A stretch of DNA of 64,000 nucleotides from Strigops habroptila (taxonomy: Eukaryota > Chordata > Aves > Psittaciformes > Psittacidae), in contig NC_044283.2 of the NCBI RefSeq assembly GCF_004027225.2, positions 33,851,207 to 33,915,206 on the forward strand. The letters run 5' to 3'. This document shows positions 48,801 through 60,200 of the stretch, piece by piece (positions within the stretch are counted from its first letter, which is position 1; each line of letters starts with the position of its first letter). The notes beneath the pieces are model-generated. The model worked only from the letters and a program-made list of their open reading frames with translations, did not search any database and had not been told where the DNA came from. Both the position numbers and the translations under genes were made by a program.

Positions 48801-51800
48801 AAGATAAGAAAGAAAAGCTGTGGTTTAACCACAATTAAACCACAAGTCAGTGTTGGTGAATTTGTTGGAGGAATCTCTTGCTCTTGTACACGTGCTGCAT
48901 TTGCTGTGCCAAGTTCTGAAGTATTCAATCAGGCCTTGAAGTGAATTGCAAAGAGGAGACTGGCCCAAGTTGTGACCTTGGAATCTGGCTTTAATTAGTT
49001 TGGGCTGGCAGTTTGCTGCAGGTGGCAGATCTGGTTAGCATTTAGAAGAGTTAAGAGCTCTAATTTTCACTCTTTCGCACCAATTTCATCTTAGTGTAAT
49101 CCTAATAAATTCGACTGAATGAAACTTGAATAATGGTGCTAAACCCCAGGATACTTAGGGTTAAGTTGGAGTTGTTGTAGTCATCAGAATATTAAGATGA
49201 GGAAGTTGTGCACATTTCCTGATCCCAAATATATAGGTGCATCTGGGCAAAATAAGTGTTACACCCCTCCATTTTCATGTAGAGCATTACACATAGGCAA
49301 ACGGAAATGACCACACTAAGATCAGGTCCACATCACTGAGCCTGTGAGCTAATGAGAGTCAAAGGTAAAAGGCCTGGGTGTTTTGTCAGGGCTTTTGCAG
49401 CAGTACACTTCTCTACTAACACATCTAGAAAACTTGTAGGGAAATTCTCAAAATTTTGAACTTTTATCTTGTTAGTTGATAGAAAGCTGGTTTTTAAATT
49501 AGTTGACTCATTCAAAAGGTCTCACAGGTTAACACTGACTTTATCAGGGCATATTACACCCTTAACACAACTGAGCAAACCAAAATAAACTGTTTCACAA
49601 AAATGTCAGCATTTTCAAATTTCTATGTTGTGGTGTTTGAGATGGAGTAGTTTCTCGGGTTTTGATTTTTTTTTCCTAATAGTTTTTTATACTTCATTCA
49701 AAAATTTAAAAATTCACTTAATATTTAAGATTAATTAGTTTATAAAAGGAATGTGGTTGACAAAATGGAAAGTGTGAATTCAGTGAAACAAACACTTTGT
49801 GAAAAGCTGTTTGGAAGAGGGCATTGTTCAACATGTTAATTTATGCAAAAGATATTTTCAAATGGTGTCTGATGTGACATGTTGTGCAATTTTTTCATCA
49901 CATTTTCAGAACCTGCTTACATGTAGTATTTGCCACTGGCTAAGCATTGTTACAAATAACACTGGTTAAGCCTGTTGGATCATGACCTGGATCCTTCAGC
50001 TTTAATGAAAGATAATAATTTTTCTGCCAAGTTTTGCCCACACTCAGTTTGGGAAAGATCAACATCTGCTTTCAGAGGAAAAAGGTATCAGCTTTCCTAG
50101 TCTGTTACACAAAGATGTAGCTCTCTTGAGGCTGCATGCATTGCACATACACTACTCATACACTGCTTGGTTTGCACTTAGCCTTCTTACCTGTCTTCTG
50201 GGTGCAAGGGCAGATTTTAGAGCAGGGTGATCTAACTGGTGGACTTCCAATCACATCTGGACTGGAGCTGAACACGTATTTTTCCAGGATATCAGCCATG
50301 AGGCATCTCCTGTGCTCCAGCAGGAGATACTAGATTTTTAGCATCCTTGTGGGCGTAAGGGAGCAGCTGCAGTGTGCAGATCCCAGCTGTGAAGAGAGCA
50401 GGCTGTGCTGGCAAAGCTGCAGCAGGTACACTGCTTCTTGCTGAGAGGTGCTTGGTGGAATTGCCCAGGCAGCCCCAGTGTAAATGAATGGAGTAGCAAT
50501 TGCCTCAGTCCGTGTAATGTAAGATTTCTTGTTTGTGCTAGCACAAATACCTCCAAGTTAGTTGTGACATTTTTAAAGTTCTTTTTCAGAACTTTCTTTT
50601 TCAAACGTCCTGTGTGGATCAAAAGCAGCACTTCTTTTATATCACTTTTTTGTTTTGTTTTGTAATAGGGACTCTCTTTGGCTACCTGCACTATTCAAAT
50701 GGCTTCTTTTTGCTGAGTCTGCATCTAACTTCAGAAATCTGATGTTACAGCTGTTCTTCAGGGTTGGGAAATGGCACCTGTTGGTGCCAAATGACAGTTC
50801 TCGAATCAGGAAGCTGCTTCTGAAGGAAGTCCTTTTCAGCAAGAAATAATGCTTTATTCTGTCTGTTAGCCTGTTATCCAGCCTGGATTTTTCACTCATG
50901 GTGTATAGGTGTGGCAGTGCTCCTAGGATCAGCTGAAGCAGTTCGCACCCTCCATTGCATATAGTGTCAACAGCCCAGGTGAAGGGCTGGGGTTTACATC
51001 ATTCTCCTTCGTATATCACACATAGGTAATGGGAGGCTGCTGAACAACTCTTGGATAACGGAGGCCCCGGCAGCACGAAAGCTAGACCGGAGCACAATGT
51101 AAAGCAGCCCTGAGGGTGTATGTGTGGACACAGCAATGGCCCTGCATGGTGTCCCTGCTTATGATGTCCTCTCTGAGCTTAGCACCCAGAGGAAGACAAC
51201 TCTGATAATTCTTGATCATTTGCTTTAGCAGAATCCCCATGAAGCTTCTCAAGATGGTTTTTGACTTGTTACCTGCTGTTGAAGCAGTAGTAAGGAGACA
51301 GAATAAGGCCTTGTACTTCTCACAATTAATGTACAGTTGGCAGTGTAAACTGCCTGACCTCTTGGGGAATGTGCTACAAGACAGAACCCCAGTAGCTGAG
51401 AAATGTTTGCAGATCCTACAATGCTGTTGTAAGTGTCTGGTTTACGTGGAAGTGTATTTAATAGTCAAGCACAATTACTTTTTTCCATTTTCATTTTCTC
51501 CCAATTCCTGTTGTTTCTACTACTTATGTAGTAGACTGCTGCTGTGTCATGTTTAGTACAGACAGGTGGTGACAGCTTGCAGTTTTTTAACTGCTACTTC
51601 GCTTAGACCTCTGCTGAGCATGAGTTTTAGAGTACTACAAAAAACATATGGTAACATTGGAATAGCTTTGTCTTAGGGAAAGATGCACAGAACCAGGGCC
51701 TGGGAGATTCCTTGTTAAAGGTAGAAAGGCTTTATACTAAAGGAGTGGTTTAAGAGGCATGACGTGAGAGTTCATGAGACCTGGTTTTATTTTCTAGTGT

Positions 51801-54800
51801 TGTTTGATTGTGGACAATGCATCCCTTATCCCTTTTATGTCAGGCCAGTTACTATAAAATCCATTAGCTTGTGAAGGGCACAGGCACTAGCGCATGACAA
51901 AAAGTCATAGAACTATCTAGACATGCTGAGCAATAGGGTTTGTGAATCTAAGGAGTGGGATAATAAGATACAGAAGGGAAGTACACACAGTGAACAGGTC
52001 AGTTCAACAAAATACTGTACACATACCACATGGTGAATTGTTAGCTCTCAATAACAAACATATTGGTGATACAATATGGGCTTGCTTGTGCTTGCAAGTG
52101 ATCCAGAGCCTAAAACATGGTGGTCTGTGCAACCCCTCTTGCCAAACTCTGTCCCCTCCCCTCACTACCCTGGTGCTGTTGTGTGCTTACCTAAATATTA
52201 GACTTCGGGTTGTGTAGGGAAACAAAAGGGAGCAAGGCACTCCTGGTGCTGCCTTTCCTTCTCACACTCCTCCCACGGAATGAAATTTTCTTGCTTTGAT
52301 TGTATTTAAATAGTAAAAATTACAAGAGACTTTGGACCAAATTTTAGAAGTCAGTTAGGTGTCTCGCTTACACTGGGAGAAGCTCAGAGTCTGAAGAGGC
52401 TGTGGTGTGATCCAGTATCCCTGGCAGTTTGTTGCCTACCAGCAGGGTCTAAATGGCAGGATAAAAATAAAGACTGGAAGAACTCTAGGCTGTAGGAGCA
52501 CCATGTTGCCCAGAGAACTGGGTTATGCCCTGCTTTGCTGCTGAAGTGGGCATCATTCTGGCTGATACTTTACTGGAAAAACTGTGATGAAATGGGAAAA
52601 TAGTTGTGTTATGCTGCTGATTGCCTAAGTGGTGGAAAAAGGAAGGATTTCTGGACAGAAGTGGAACCTATCATTTATGCCAATAAAACACCATTTTAGA
52701 TTCCATGAAGCCCATTGTTGATTTCTCTTTTCATAAATATTTAAGTACTTGCCCTTGTTGTTGCTGATTCCTTAAAAGGTGCCAAGAGAGGTTGTTTCCA
52801 ATTCCTTTGTGACTCTTTGATTCATTGATGTTGCTTTCACAAGTGAGATACTTGGTGATCTCTTATAAAATGCACAAGACGTGCTGAGGAGAGGCCATGT
52901 TTTATAAGCAAATGCAGCATGTAGTAAATTCATGCTTTGCTGGCCAGCAGAAACCATGATTTCCATACACATGTTTGCACATAGGAATTGTTTTGCTGTG
53001 CACCTCACAGCTTCCTGTTATTTCTGAACAATTGCAAGTACCTCTGCCTTGCCTTTGTTCTGGACAGATCTGAGGTCACACTGCTGGAATAATCCCCTTA
53101 GCTTATCTTTCTGGCTATATTGTGCCCTGTTTGAAAATTCTTCCCACTTACTTCTCCTTACAATCACATCACTATAAACATCTCATTCTTGCTTCAAATG
53201 CGCAGGGTTCAAGGTTTTAGGCTTGCTTATCCCTCTGACCTGGTCTGCTGTCTTATTTACCTTGCCATCTCTGCTCCTGTAGCATGCTGATCTTGACACC
53301 CTTCTAAGTTCTCCATCTCTGCTTTTTGTGCTTCTTCCCAATGGCCTTCTTGCAGAGGATGGTTTTATGTACCTTCTCTTTTCCACTAATGACCTCTTAA
53401 AACCATGCTGTTACCTTGATACCCAGGAGTGGTGTCTTTAGAGATGGTTAAAACACACTTCAGTAACCTACTGAAACAGTTGCAGAGTTTCCCATTGTAT
53501 CTTATCTTCCTCTCTGTCTTTTTCATTTAAGATCTGAAAGGTGAGAACTGCCTTTATTTAGGAATATCACAGATATTAAACATATGATATAATGGAAATA
53601 ATAATTTCCCAGTTTGCATGTGCAAATGTAGGTAGTGGTACAAAAAATCACATGTGACTTCTTGCAGGTGCTCCCTTTGCCAGGGTTCTGGGCTTCTTGC
53701 CAAAGCATTTTTTCTCAACCTCACTGTTAACCAGTCCCTTGCGTTTTGCATCAGCTTCTCTCTAAATAGGCTTAGCCCTCCACTTAATAGATATCTTTTT
53801 CTCAAGCCCTGCCCATTGCACCTGCCTTTGAAAATGTGCCCTGGAGAACCCAGTGATTCATCTGTTGTGTGCTATTGCTGTTTGATTAAATCATTGCTTA
53901 GTTTCAGGTGGCTGCATTTCTGTGCTGGAGCACTTGATCCTCCTGTTTACTGCTTTTGTGTATCATGGAAGTGTTTGTAAAGCTTGGAGGGAAGTTCAGA
54001 ATTAAAGGTATAATATCAGTGTTTGGGATAACAAATGGTATGGGCTGTACACTCTGCATTCAATGCTTTTTCTATTTCCACACCAGTGAGCACGATGGAT
54101 GTAATGTAGTCACAGCATGTTTCCAGAAATCCTGAGATCAGTAATGTAAAATAGGTCTTTGGAATTTTAATAATGGAGAAAATGTCAGTATGCAAATTTG
54201 GTGCAGCCTTGTTCCTCCCTTCCCCCAGTTTTACTCCTTTGGACTAGTCTGTGTATTTTCTGACCTTGCAGATATGACATAAGGCAGGGATAGGAAACCC
54301 TCCGGAACCTTGTATTGATTCCTGAGCTATTCCGATAGGATTCACCAACCTACAAAGTAAATGTATACAGGTGTACTTTTAGACCAGACCTTCGGGAGCA
54401 GCTCCCATCTCCCTGGATGCATTTGGGCAGCTTGGGGACCTTCAACACTGAAATTACTTTTGACATCTCCTAAGAGGGACTGTGGCACCCAGAGATCAGT
54501 AGGTTCTTTCCAGACTGCTGTTTTCCCTGGCTGCAGTCAGGGGCAAGTTGTGTGTCACTGGCAATGTTTCAGTCAAAACAGTGAAGTGTTGAAGAGAGCA
54601 TGATTCTGACCCACCCTCCATGGAAAAATGGTATTATTTGTTTAGCCCATTAAATCATGGTGGTATTTTTCTCATAAAATATATTCGTACACTGTCAAGT
54701 ATATGTCTGGGGTTTCAGAGATCTGCTGCACAGATCAGGTATCACACATCACAGCTGTAGACTAATTCTGGGAATGGGAAATTATACAGAGGAGAGTTAA

Positions 54801-57280
54801 TTTGTCCATGTGGGTATAAATAAGTCCGTCTTGGCAGTTGACAGTTCAGTAACTTTCTTGAGCATTAAACTTAGACAACCTTTTTTTTGTCAGTAGCCTC
54901 TTTGTGTAGCTTGATATGGAGAGCAATTTGATACATTCTTCTTACTAAAGAAGTAGGATTCGAAGCTCTTTGTGATTTTTGCAGTGCTGTGGTTTCATTC
55001 CATGTTAAAGAACTGACTGTTTAGCTCAGGCTACCAGCCAATAATGAGATATCGGCCTCTTTAAGTTGAATTAAATGAGCAGTTATTCAGAGCTACACTG
55101 AACCTATAGAATGAGAAGTATTCTCAGTAACAAGTCATGATCAGATTGGGTTCAGTACCAAGAAAATCTTTACTCATTTGCCTATCATAGGGTTTTGGTT
55201 GGGTTTGGGTTTTTTTTCTTCCATTTGGTTACCATAAAAAGTGGAGATTCTTCTCCCTCATTTTACATCAAAAATCTTCTTGGTCAACAACAAAAAAATC
55301 ATAGTTTATGGGGTATTTTTTCATACAAACACTTATATTGGCACAATTGGAGCACTCTTCTTTTGCTATGTAGAGGGGGAAAATAATATAAGCCAGACCC
55401 CACAGAGCAGACTGTCTGATTAGTAATTGAAAGATGATTTATTTGCAGGTAAAGGTGCTGAAATGGTCTATATGTGAATTTCTCTGTCCTTCTAGGCTTT
55501 ACAAAATTCTTGTAGAGGCAAACGAAGTTGCCAGAAAATTCTTTGTCTTTAGCTCCAGAACAGTGTTCAAAAAGCTTCATTTTGCTTTTCAAACAGTTTG
55601 TGGTTTTGTTGCTTTCCCACCTATTGGAAGATAGTGATGATGAATATTAAAAGCTGTTTTCTTTACCCCCGATACATATGCTTGCTATACAAAATCATAA
55701 ATGTTTCAGCAAACGCTGTTCTTTTCCTTCCTTGGATCCAGTGTTACTTTACACGGAACCCATTTAGCTTTCTTTGTAGCCATCGTTACATACAGAGAAG
55801 TAGTATAATGACTAAACAATCTATCTGGTTTAGTTGCAGAGCTAGAAGTTGGCCAAATTACCTAACTTTTTGGCTCTCAGCATGGACTGCTCGCTGCTTA
55901 TGCCTTATATACGATCCAGACTCCTTTCTGGGATGGCACCCCTTGGTGCAAGTGATGGAGAGAAGGATTAGGAGATTTTGTTTAACTGATCATGTAAGCA
56001 AATAGATGTTGTCCATTGATCATGTATGCAAATAGCTAGTCTTCAAATGAACTGTGCAACAGTGTTAAACCCCAGAACAGATACGGATTCCTGAAAAATT
56101 GTTCTTACTGGCAGTCCCCAGCCAGGTTAGGTTTTATATTCTTCATAGGGGGGGAAAAAATGCTACAGGTTTACGTTGTTTCTTTGTGGTTTTGGCAGAA
56201 CTCAAGCTTCACTAAATGCACGTGTCTAAATGAAAAGTAATGTAGATACATGAAGTTGAAAGCCAGTAAAATCAGATACTGTCAGCTGAGGGCACATGCA
56301 AAAGCAGCTGTATCTGCCCTCCTCAGCAGACTTCATTAGCAATAGAGCAGGTTAAAGGATTCTACAGAATGAGCCATTCTCCATGCTCCAAACCTCTGAG
56401 TCAGAAATCCCCAAAATAAGTTAAGGACAAATGGCACTCTAACAGAAGAGTTTCTTGAGTTATGTAAATGAGAAAGCATGACGAGGAAACCAAAACAACA
56501 AATAAATAGTATATTTTGTATACATTTTCATTGCCTTGCCAATAAATATATCCCCCCAAAGTCAGCTGAGTTTTATCAGCTTTGCCAAATGATGAATGAA
56601 TGCCTTGTTCTTTATTATTAAGTCATTCCTGTTTATGTCAGTATTTCAAGGATTATGTTTTGATTGTTCTGGGGAGGTGAAAACACTTTCTTGCTGATGA
56701 ATAAACACTGACACTTTTAAATATTTGTATGCAAAATGTCTTTAAAGCCATTATGAAATGCTTTCCAAAAGCATTAAGAAGCTGTTTTCCCGAAAAGACA
56801 GTTTTTCTCTACATTTTCTTTCATGCTAAACAGTCCAAATGAAAAGCCTTTCAGAGTTAACTAGTTTAAGCAATACCAGTGTTTTAGTGTAATGAATAAC
56901 TTTTTATAGAGGACAATTGCACACAGCTCAATATGCTAGTATTTCTATTTCTGTGCCCCACCAATGCCGGGATTCTAGGGTAGAATTTCTTTCTTTGAGA
57001 AAGCTGAAGCGATCAAAACCCTGATTAACCTCTGATATTCACGTGGTGCTCTTGATCTTGAGGACCGAAGCAGTAACAAAGAGTTAATGGCAGCCATATG
57101 CTCAGGGTATTGTGGGTACTGTTGACCCAAATGTGAACTCCCCAAGCAAGTGCTGCTAACTGCTGTTTGTTTCAGGTTTGGTGTGGAGATTACTGATGAA
57201 GAGCTGCTGCTTGACAGAATCCCCCTGGATGAAGATGGAAATGTCAGATACCCCCAGTTCATGGCCACGTTTGATTCCTG
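45781..57280 (+). CDS. EF-hand protein, partial (two exons; EFCAB6-like)
   Basis: Exons 45781-45846 (66 nt) and 57176-57280 (105 nt) both have GT-AG borders and symmetrical phase, and splice in frame across an 11.3-kb intron into 57 codons. The joined peptide reads KFKRKVISHQEFQTAIECLF, then GVEITDEELLLDRIPLDEDG, then NVRYPQFMATFDS. The first exon holds the end of an EF loop (Ile8, Glu12) and its exit helix; the second holds a full helix-loop-helix. In the second loop position 1 is Pro and position 12 Gln, so calcium binding is doubtful, while Asp3, Asp5, Gly6 and Val8 remain. The pattern of paired degenerate EF-hands with a Y-P-x-F exit resembles EFCAB6-type multi-EF-hand proteins. I could not find neighbouring exons, so start, end and exact family are unknown. 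It may be a live gene with large introns or a decaying one. Confidence 0.6.
47229..47780 (-). mobile_element. Solo LTR of an avian ERVL-type retrovirus-like element
   Basis: The copy is about 550 bp and sits in minus orientation: its 5' end starts TGTTGTATTGG at 47780 and its 3' end finishes CCAACCCATCACA at 47229, so the TG...CA termini are present. A polyadenylation hexamer (AATAAA on the minus strand) lies at 47498-47503. The forward-strand text follows the layout of a common Neoavian LTR family: a GATGGGTTGGCC edge, a TTTAATAAGTGAAAG block, GCCTACTCAGTGG, GCTGTGCAAGCACT and AAAACACAGC. No internal viral genes flank it and no clear target-site duplication is visible, so it is a non-coding solo LTR, moderately diverged. 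Confidence 0.85.
48555..48568 (+). promoter_or_regulatory. CTCF-like motif, plus orientation
   Basis: CCACTAGATGGCAG matches the CTCF core consensus at 14 of 14 positions and is followed by AGCGCCC. It points away from the minus-oriented motif at 43019. Confidence 0.65.
48819..48844. promoter_or_regulatory. Cluster of three RUNX-type motifs
   Basis: TGTGGTTT (48819-48826), AACCACA (48827-48833) and AAACCACA (48837-48844) lie within 26 bp. The first two form an inverted pair with a single central base. Binding is inferred from motif alone. Confidence 0.45.
57176..57280 (+). CDS. EF-hand gene exon (b)
   Basis: The acceptor is TGCTGTTTGTTTCAG ending at 57175 and the donor is CCTG|GTATGC at 57280/57281. 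It encodes a helix (ITDEELLLDRI), a loop (DEDGNVRY) and an exit helix (PQFMATF). Without splicing the frame runs on to a stop at 57375. The exon ends with TG, so the next exon must begin with C, G or T to avoid a stop. Confidence 0.7.
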
Positions 57281-60200
57281 GTATGCAGCGTATGCATTTT
57301 ATTTCTCATTTGTGAGTAGAATTATTTTTAATCTAAAAGGTTCGCATAACATTTCCAGACTGATTCTCACTCCTTAAATGTGCTCCTTTATGACCTCTTT
57401 CTTGCATGGAGTATGCTGATTACATTTAAAATTAGCTGATGTTATGGGCGCATACTGTTTATAATTTAGTTGCTTTTTATATGCTAACTGTATTTTAGAA
57501 GAAAGACTTCAAAGGTATGTAACATACCTTCGTGCTTTCTGAAGGCTGGGAAATATGAGAGAGTTCTAAATAAATTATAATTATTAAAAAAAAGGTAATA
57601 AAGGTAGTTAGTATCTCTCTGAGAACTTGAAGCATTTATAGGCCCTATATGTAGTCTGAATTCTTCTGAGATGGTAATACTTGTTAATAGAAGCTCTACT
57701 CAGCCTCCAAGGCCTAGCGTGAATTAGAATTTGATCAAAATAACAAAACTTTGGGCTAGATAGAGATATTTCATTATTTTCCAAAAATTAGGACTAGATC
57801 CCCAAAACTGTTATGTCAGTAAGCAGGGCAGAAGCCAGTGACGTTGCTGAGGTGAGTGAAAGTCTTGTGGAACCTGGGACTGCAGAAAGCCATTCCACCT
57901 GTGAAATATGGAGAAGCACATCCCATCACTTTCATGCAAACTTGTATATACTCATTAAAGTTAGACTGATCAAACAGGAGTGTAAATGTTTTTGAGTTAT
58001 TTAGCAGGTAATGGTGTATGTAGGTTGTGTACACACATGAAGCATAGGTAGAAGTCTGAGTTCACTGTTCTGAAACCACATGCGGTACCTTCCTGCAATT
58101 CAGGTAACAGACCAACCAAGTATTGCAAACCTGATGCAACTGCTTCTTCCTTCCTATTCCACTAATTGCTCTTCCACTCTTTCTTTTCCTCAGTCTTTGC
58201 CTTCCTGCTTCAGGAAGCTTTGGAGCTGAATTCAGCTGTCCACACGTTTGCACACAGGGCTTTTGGATATGAAACAGGATTCATGAGGTGCATATGGCGT
58301 TCTGGAATGGTATCCTCTAGGCAATCTCCAAGAGCGTCTCAAATGACCTTGAATGGCTTTGGGCAGGCTCCTGTTCCTTGCATACTTCTATTGCCAAGGC
58401 CTCCTCTCCAGTTCTTTCTTCTACAGCCCTCCGGCGGGGTTGCAGCTATGCTGGATTTGGTTGTGCATGAATTTCTGTGAAGTGTCTTAGCTCTAGGAGT
58501 ATTCCCTGGTTGTCGTGTGTTAAGGGTGTAAAGAGGAGGCAGAGGATAAAGACCGTCTAGTAAAGCTGACCAACCTTTGAGAAACCAAAAGCATCAAAAA
58601 TAAAACGTACAGAGATGCACAACAGTGGACGCTACCTCCTTTCTCTTGCTCTGCACTCGGCTGCAGTAACCCTCCTCTGTGCTTCCTGCCTTTCTTTCTC
58701 ACACACACATTGCTTCAGCTCCCGTGTCCAGGTAAATTCTGAAATTAAGACAAGCTGATGTCCCTAAAAGAGGCAAGATGGTTCTTCTCAGCAGTGTCTT
58801 TTCTTGTCAACTCATGAATTAAGATGGATCTGGACACCACATTTATTTCTGTTTCTAATTATTCTAATAACTATTCTCCTGTGTTTGCTTATTGTTAAAG
58901 TGACATCACAAAGGAGCTGCATTTAGCCCAGGGTGTAGCACTGGCTGCGGCCTTCTCTTGAAGTGTATCCCTAAGAGTATTCACAGCTATTCATAGCCCT
59001 GTAAGAGAGCTATCACTGAGCCTTTATTTCAATAATAAAAACCTGTGCTGTGTAATATTCTTTAGGATGTCAGCAAGATAGCAGTTAACAGGCAGGCTTG
59101 GATCACACATTCTTATGGAACAGGAGCAAAACTGCACAGCATGATTGGTAGCAACATATGGGAAGCCAAATTTGTACTAACCTAGCCCTGCCGCCTTCAG
59201 GTCCTTTGCAATCCAAGGTGATCTGGGAACACACTGGGAAATAAAAGCCTACCCCTAAGGCGGACATCTACCAAAGAACCAGAGACAACAGCCAGGGCTT
59301 TGCTGCTGAGTTTCAAAAGTCATTTAAAAGACTTGGTCCAGCTACATAAAGCAGTGAAGGAAAGAATCTACAATACTGGCAAGTTAAAGCTGCCTGCTGT
59401 AAGTGGGACTGTACTGGGAAGGGAGCCTGGACACATAGACAAATTCCACAGGAAGTGCAAAAAAAAAGGCATATGAAGGCTCTTTTCCCCAGGTCAGCCA
59501 GGGACCTATGGGCATGCCCAGACTCATCTTCCCGGAAAAAATCATGGAACTGTGGAAGCTGAACTATCATCTCTTGCCGGTGAAATACTAGGAGATTTTC
59601 TCTTCTCAGAACCTCTGCAATCTGAATAGTTGATTGCACAAATTGAGTTTTATATGGGCCAAGTCTTGCATGACTCCTGTACTTGTTTTGCTATCAAGTG
59701 CTACCCAGAATAGGTATAGGTTAGACACATGAGCAGCAGCAACATGTGGGTTTTTTTGCCAGGAAACCCTCAGACATACCAACATTGTCAGACACAAAAG
59801 TAGACCATATATATGAACAAGAGGATGAATTTTATGAGAAGTGGTCTGTCTTAATTGCAGGGGAAAGAGCTGTTAGATTAGAAACTTAGAATAAGGGAGG
59901 AAAGGACTTTAGGGACTAAAGTTACAGCCTGTCCCTTTTGTCTCAGTAGAAAGAATAGAACCTGATCATTCAGTGAAACAATGCTTTCTCTGCAGTCTGT
60001 TTTTTTTAACTGATCGGTTCCATTTGCAAGTCAACCTTCAGAATTCACTAAAACCAGCAATTTCAAAGGTTATTATCATGCCTACACCCGTTGGCTATAA
60101 ATAATTAGTGTTTTTACAGAAATGATTATATGGCATAATTCTGTATTTGAATGTGATCCAAACAAATAATTATATATGCTTACTGGGACTATTGTTGCTC

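Larger units (their letters stand above)
45847..57175 (+). other. Inferred intron of the EF-hand gene (11.3 kb)
   Basis: No further EF-hand exon is recognised. Contents: a solo LTR at 47229-47780, a CTCF-like site at 48555, a RUNX motif cluster at 48819 and otherwise unique AT-rich sequence. The largest frames (for example 51212-51556 and 55598-56005) have no recognisable domain. Confidence 0.55.

Noticed and set aside
51745..51860. Possible further MIR-like SINE (GAGACCTGGTTTTATTTTCTAG)
   Set aside because: Only the head motif resembles MIR; the core and tail are not convincing.
58184..58286. Exon-like segment after CTTTCTTTTCCTCAG
   Set aside because: The acceptor is good, but the frame that would continue the EF-hand gene runs into a stop and shows no EF-hand residues.
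59492..59580. Exon-like segment after CTCTTTTCCCCAG with a donor-like CCG|GTGAAA
   Set aside because: In the phase required by the preceding EF-hand exon it stops before the donor, and no family motif is seen.
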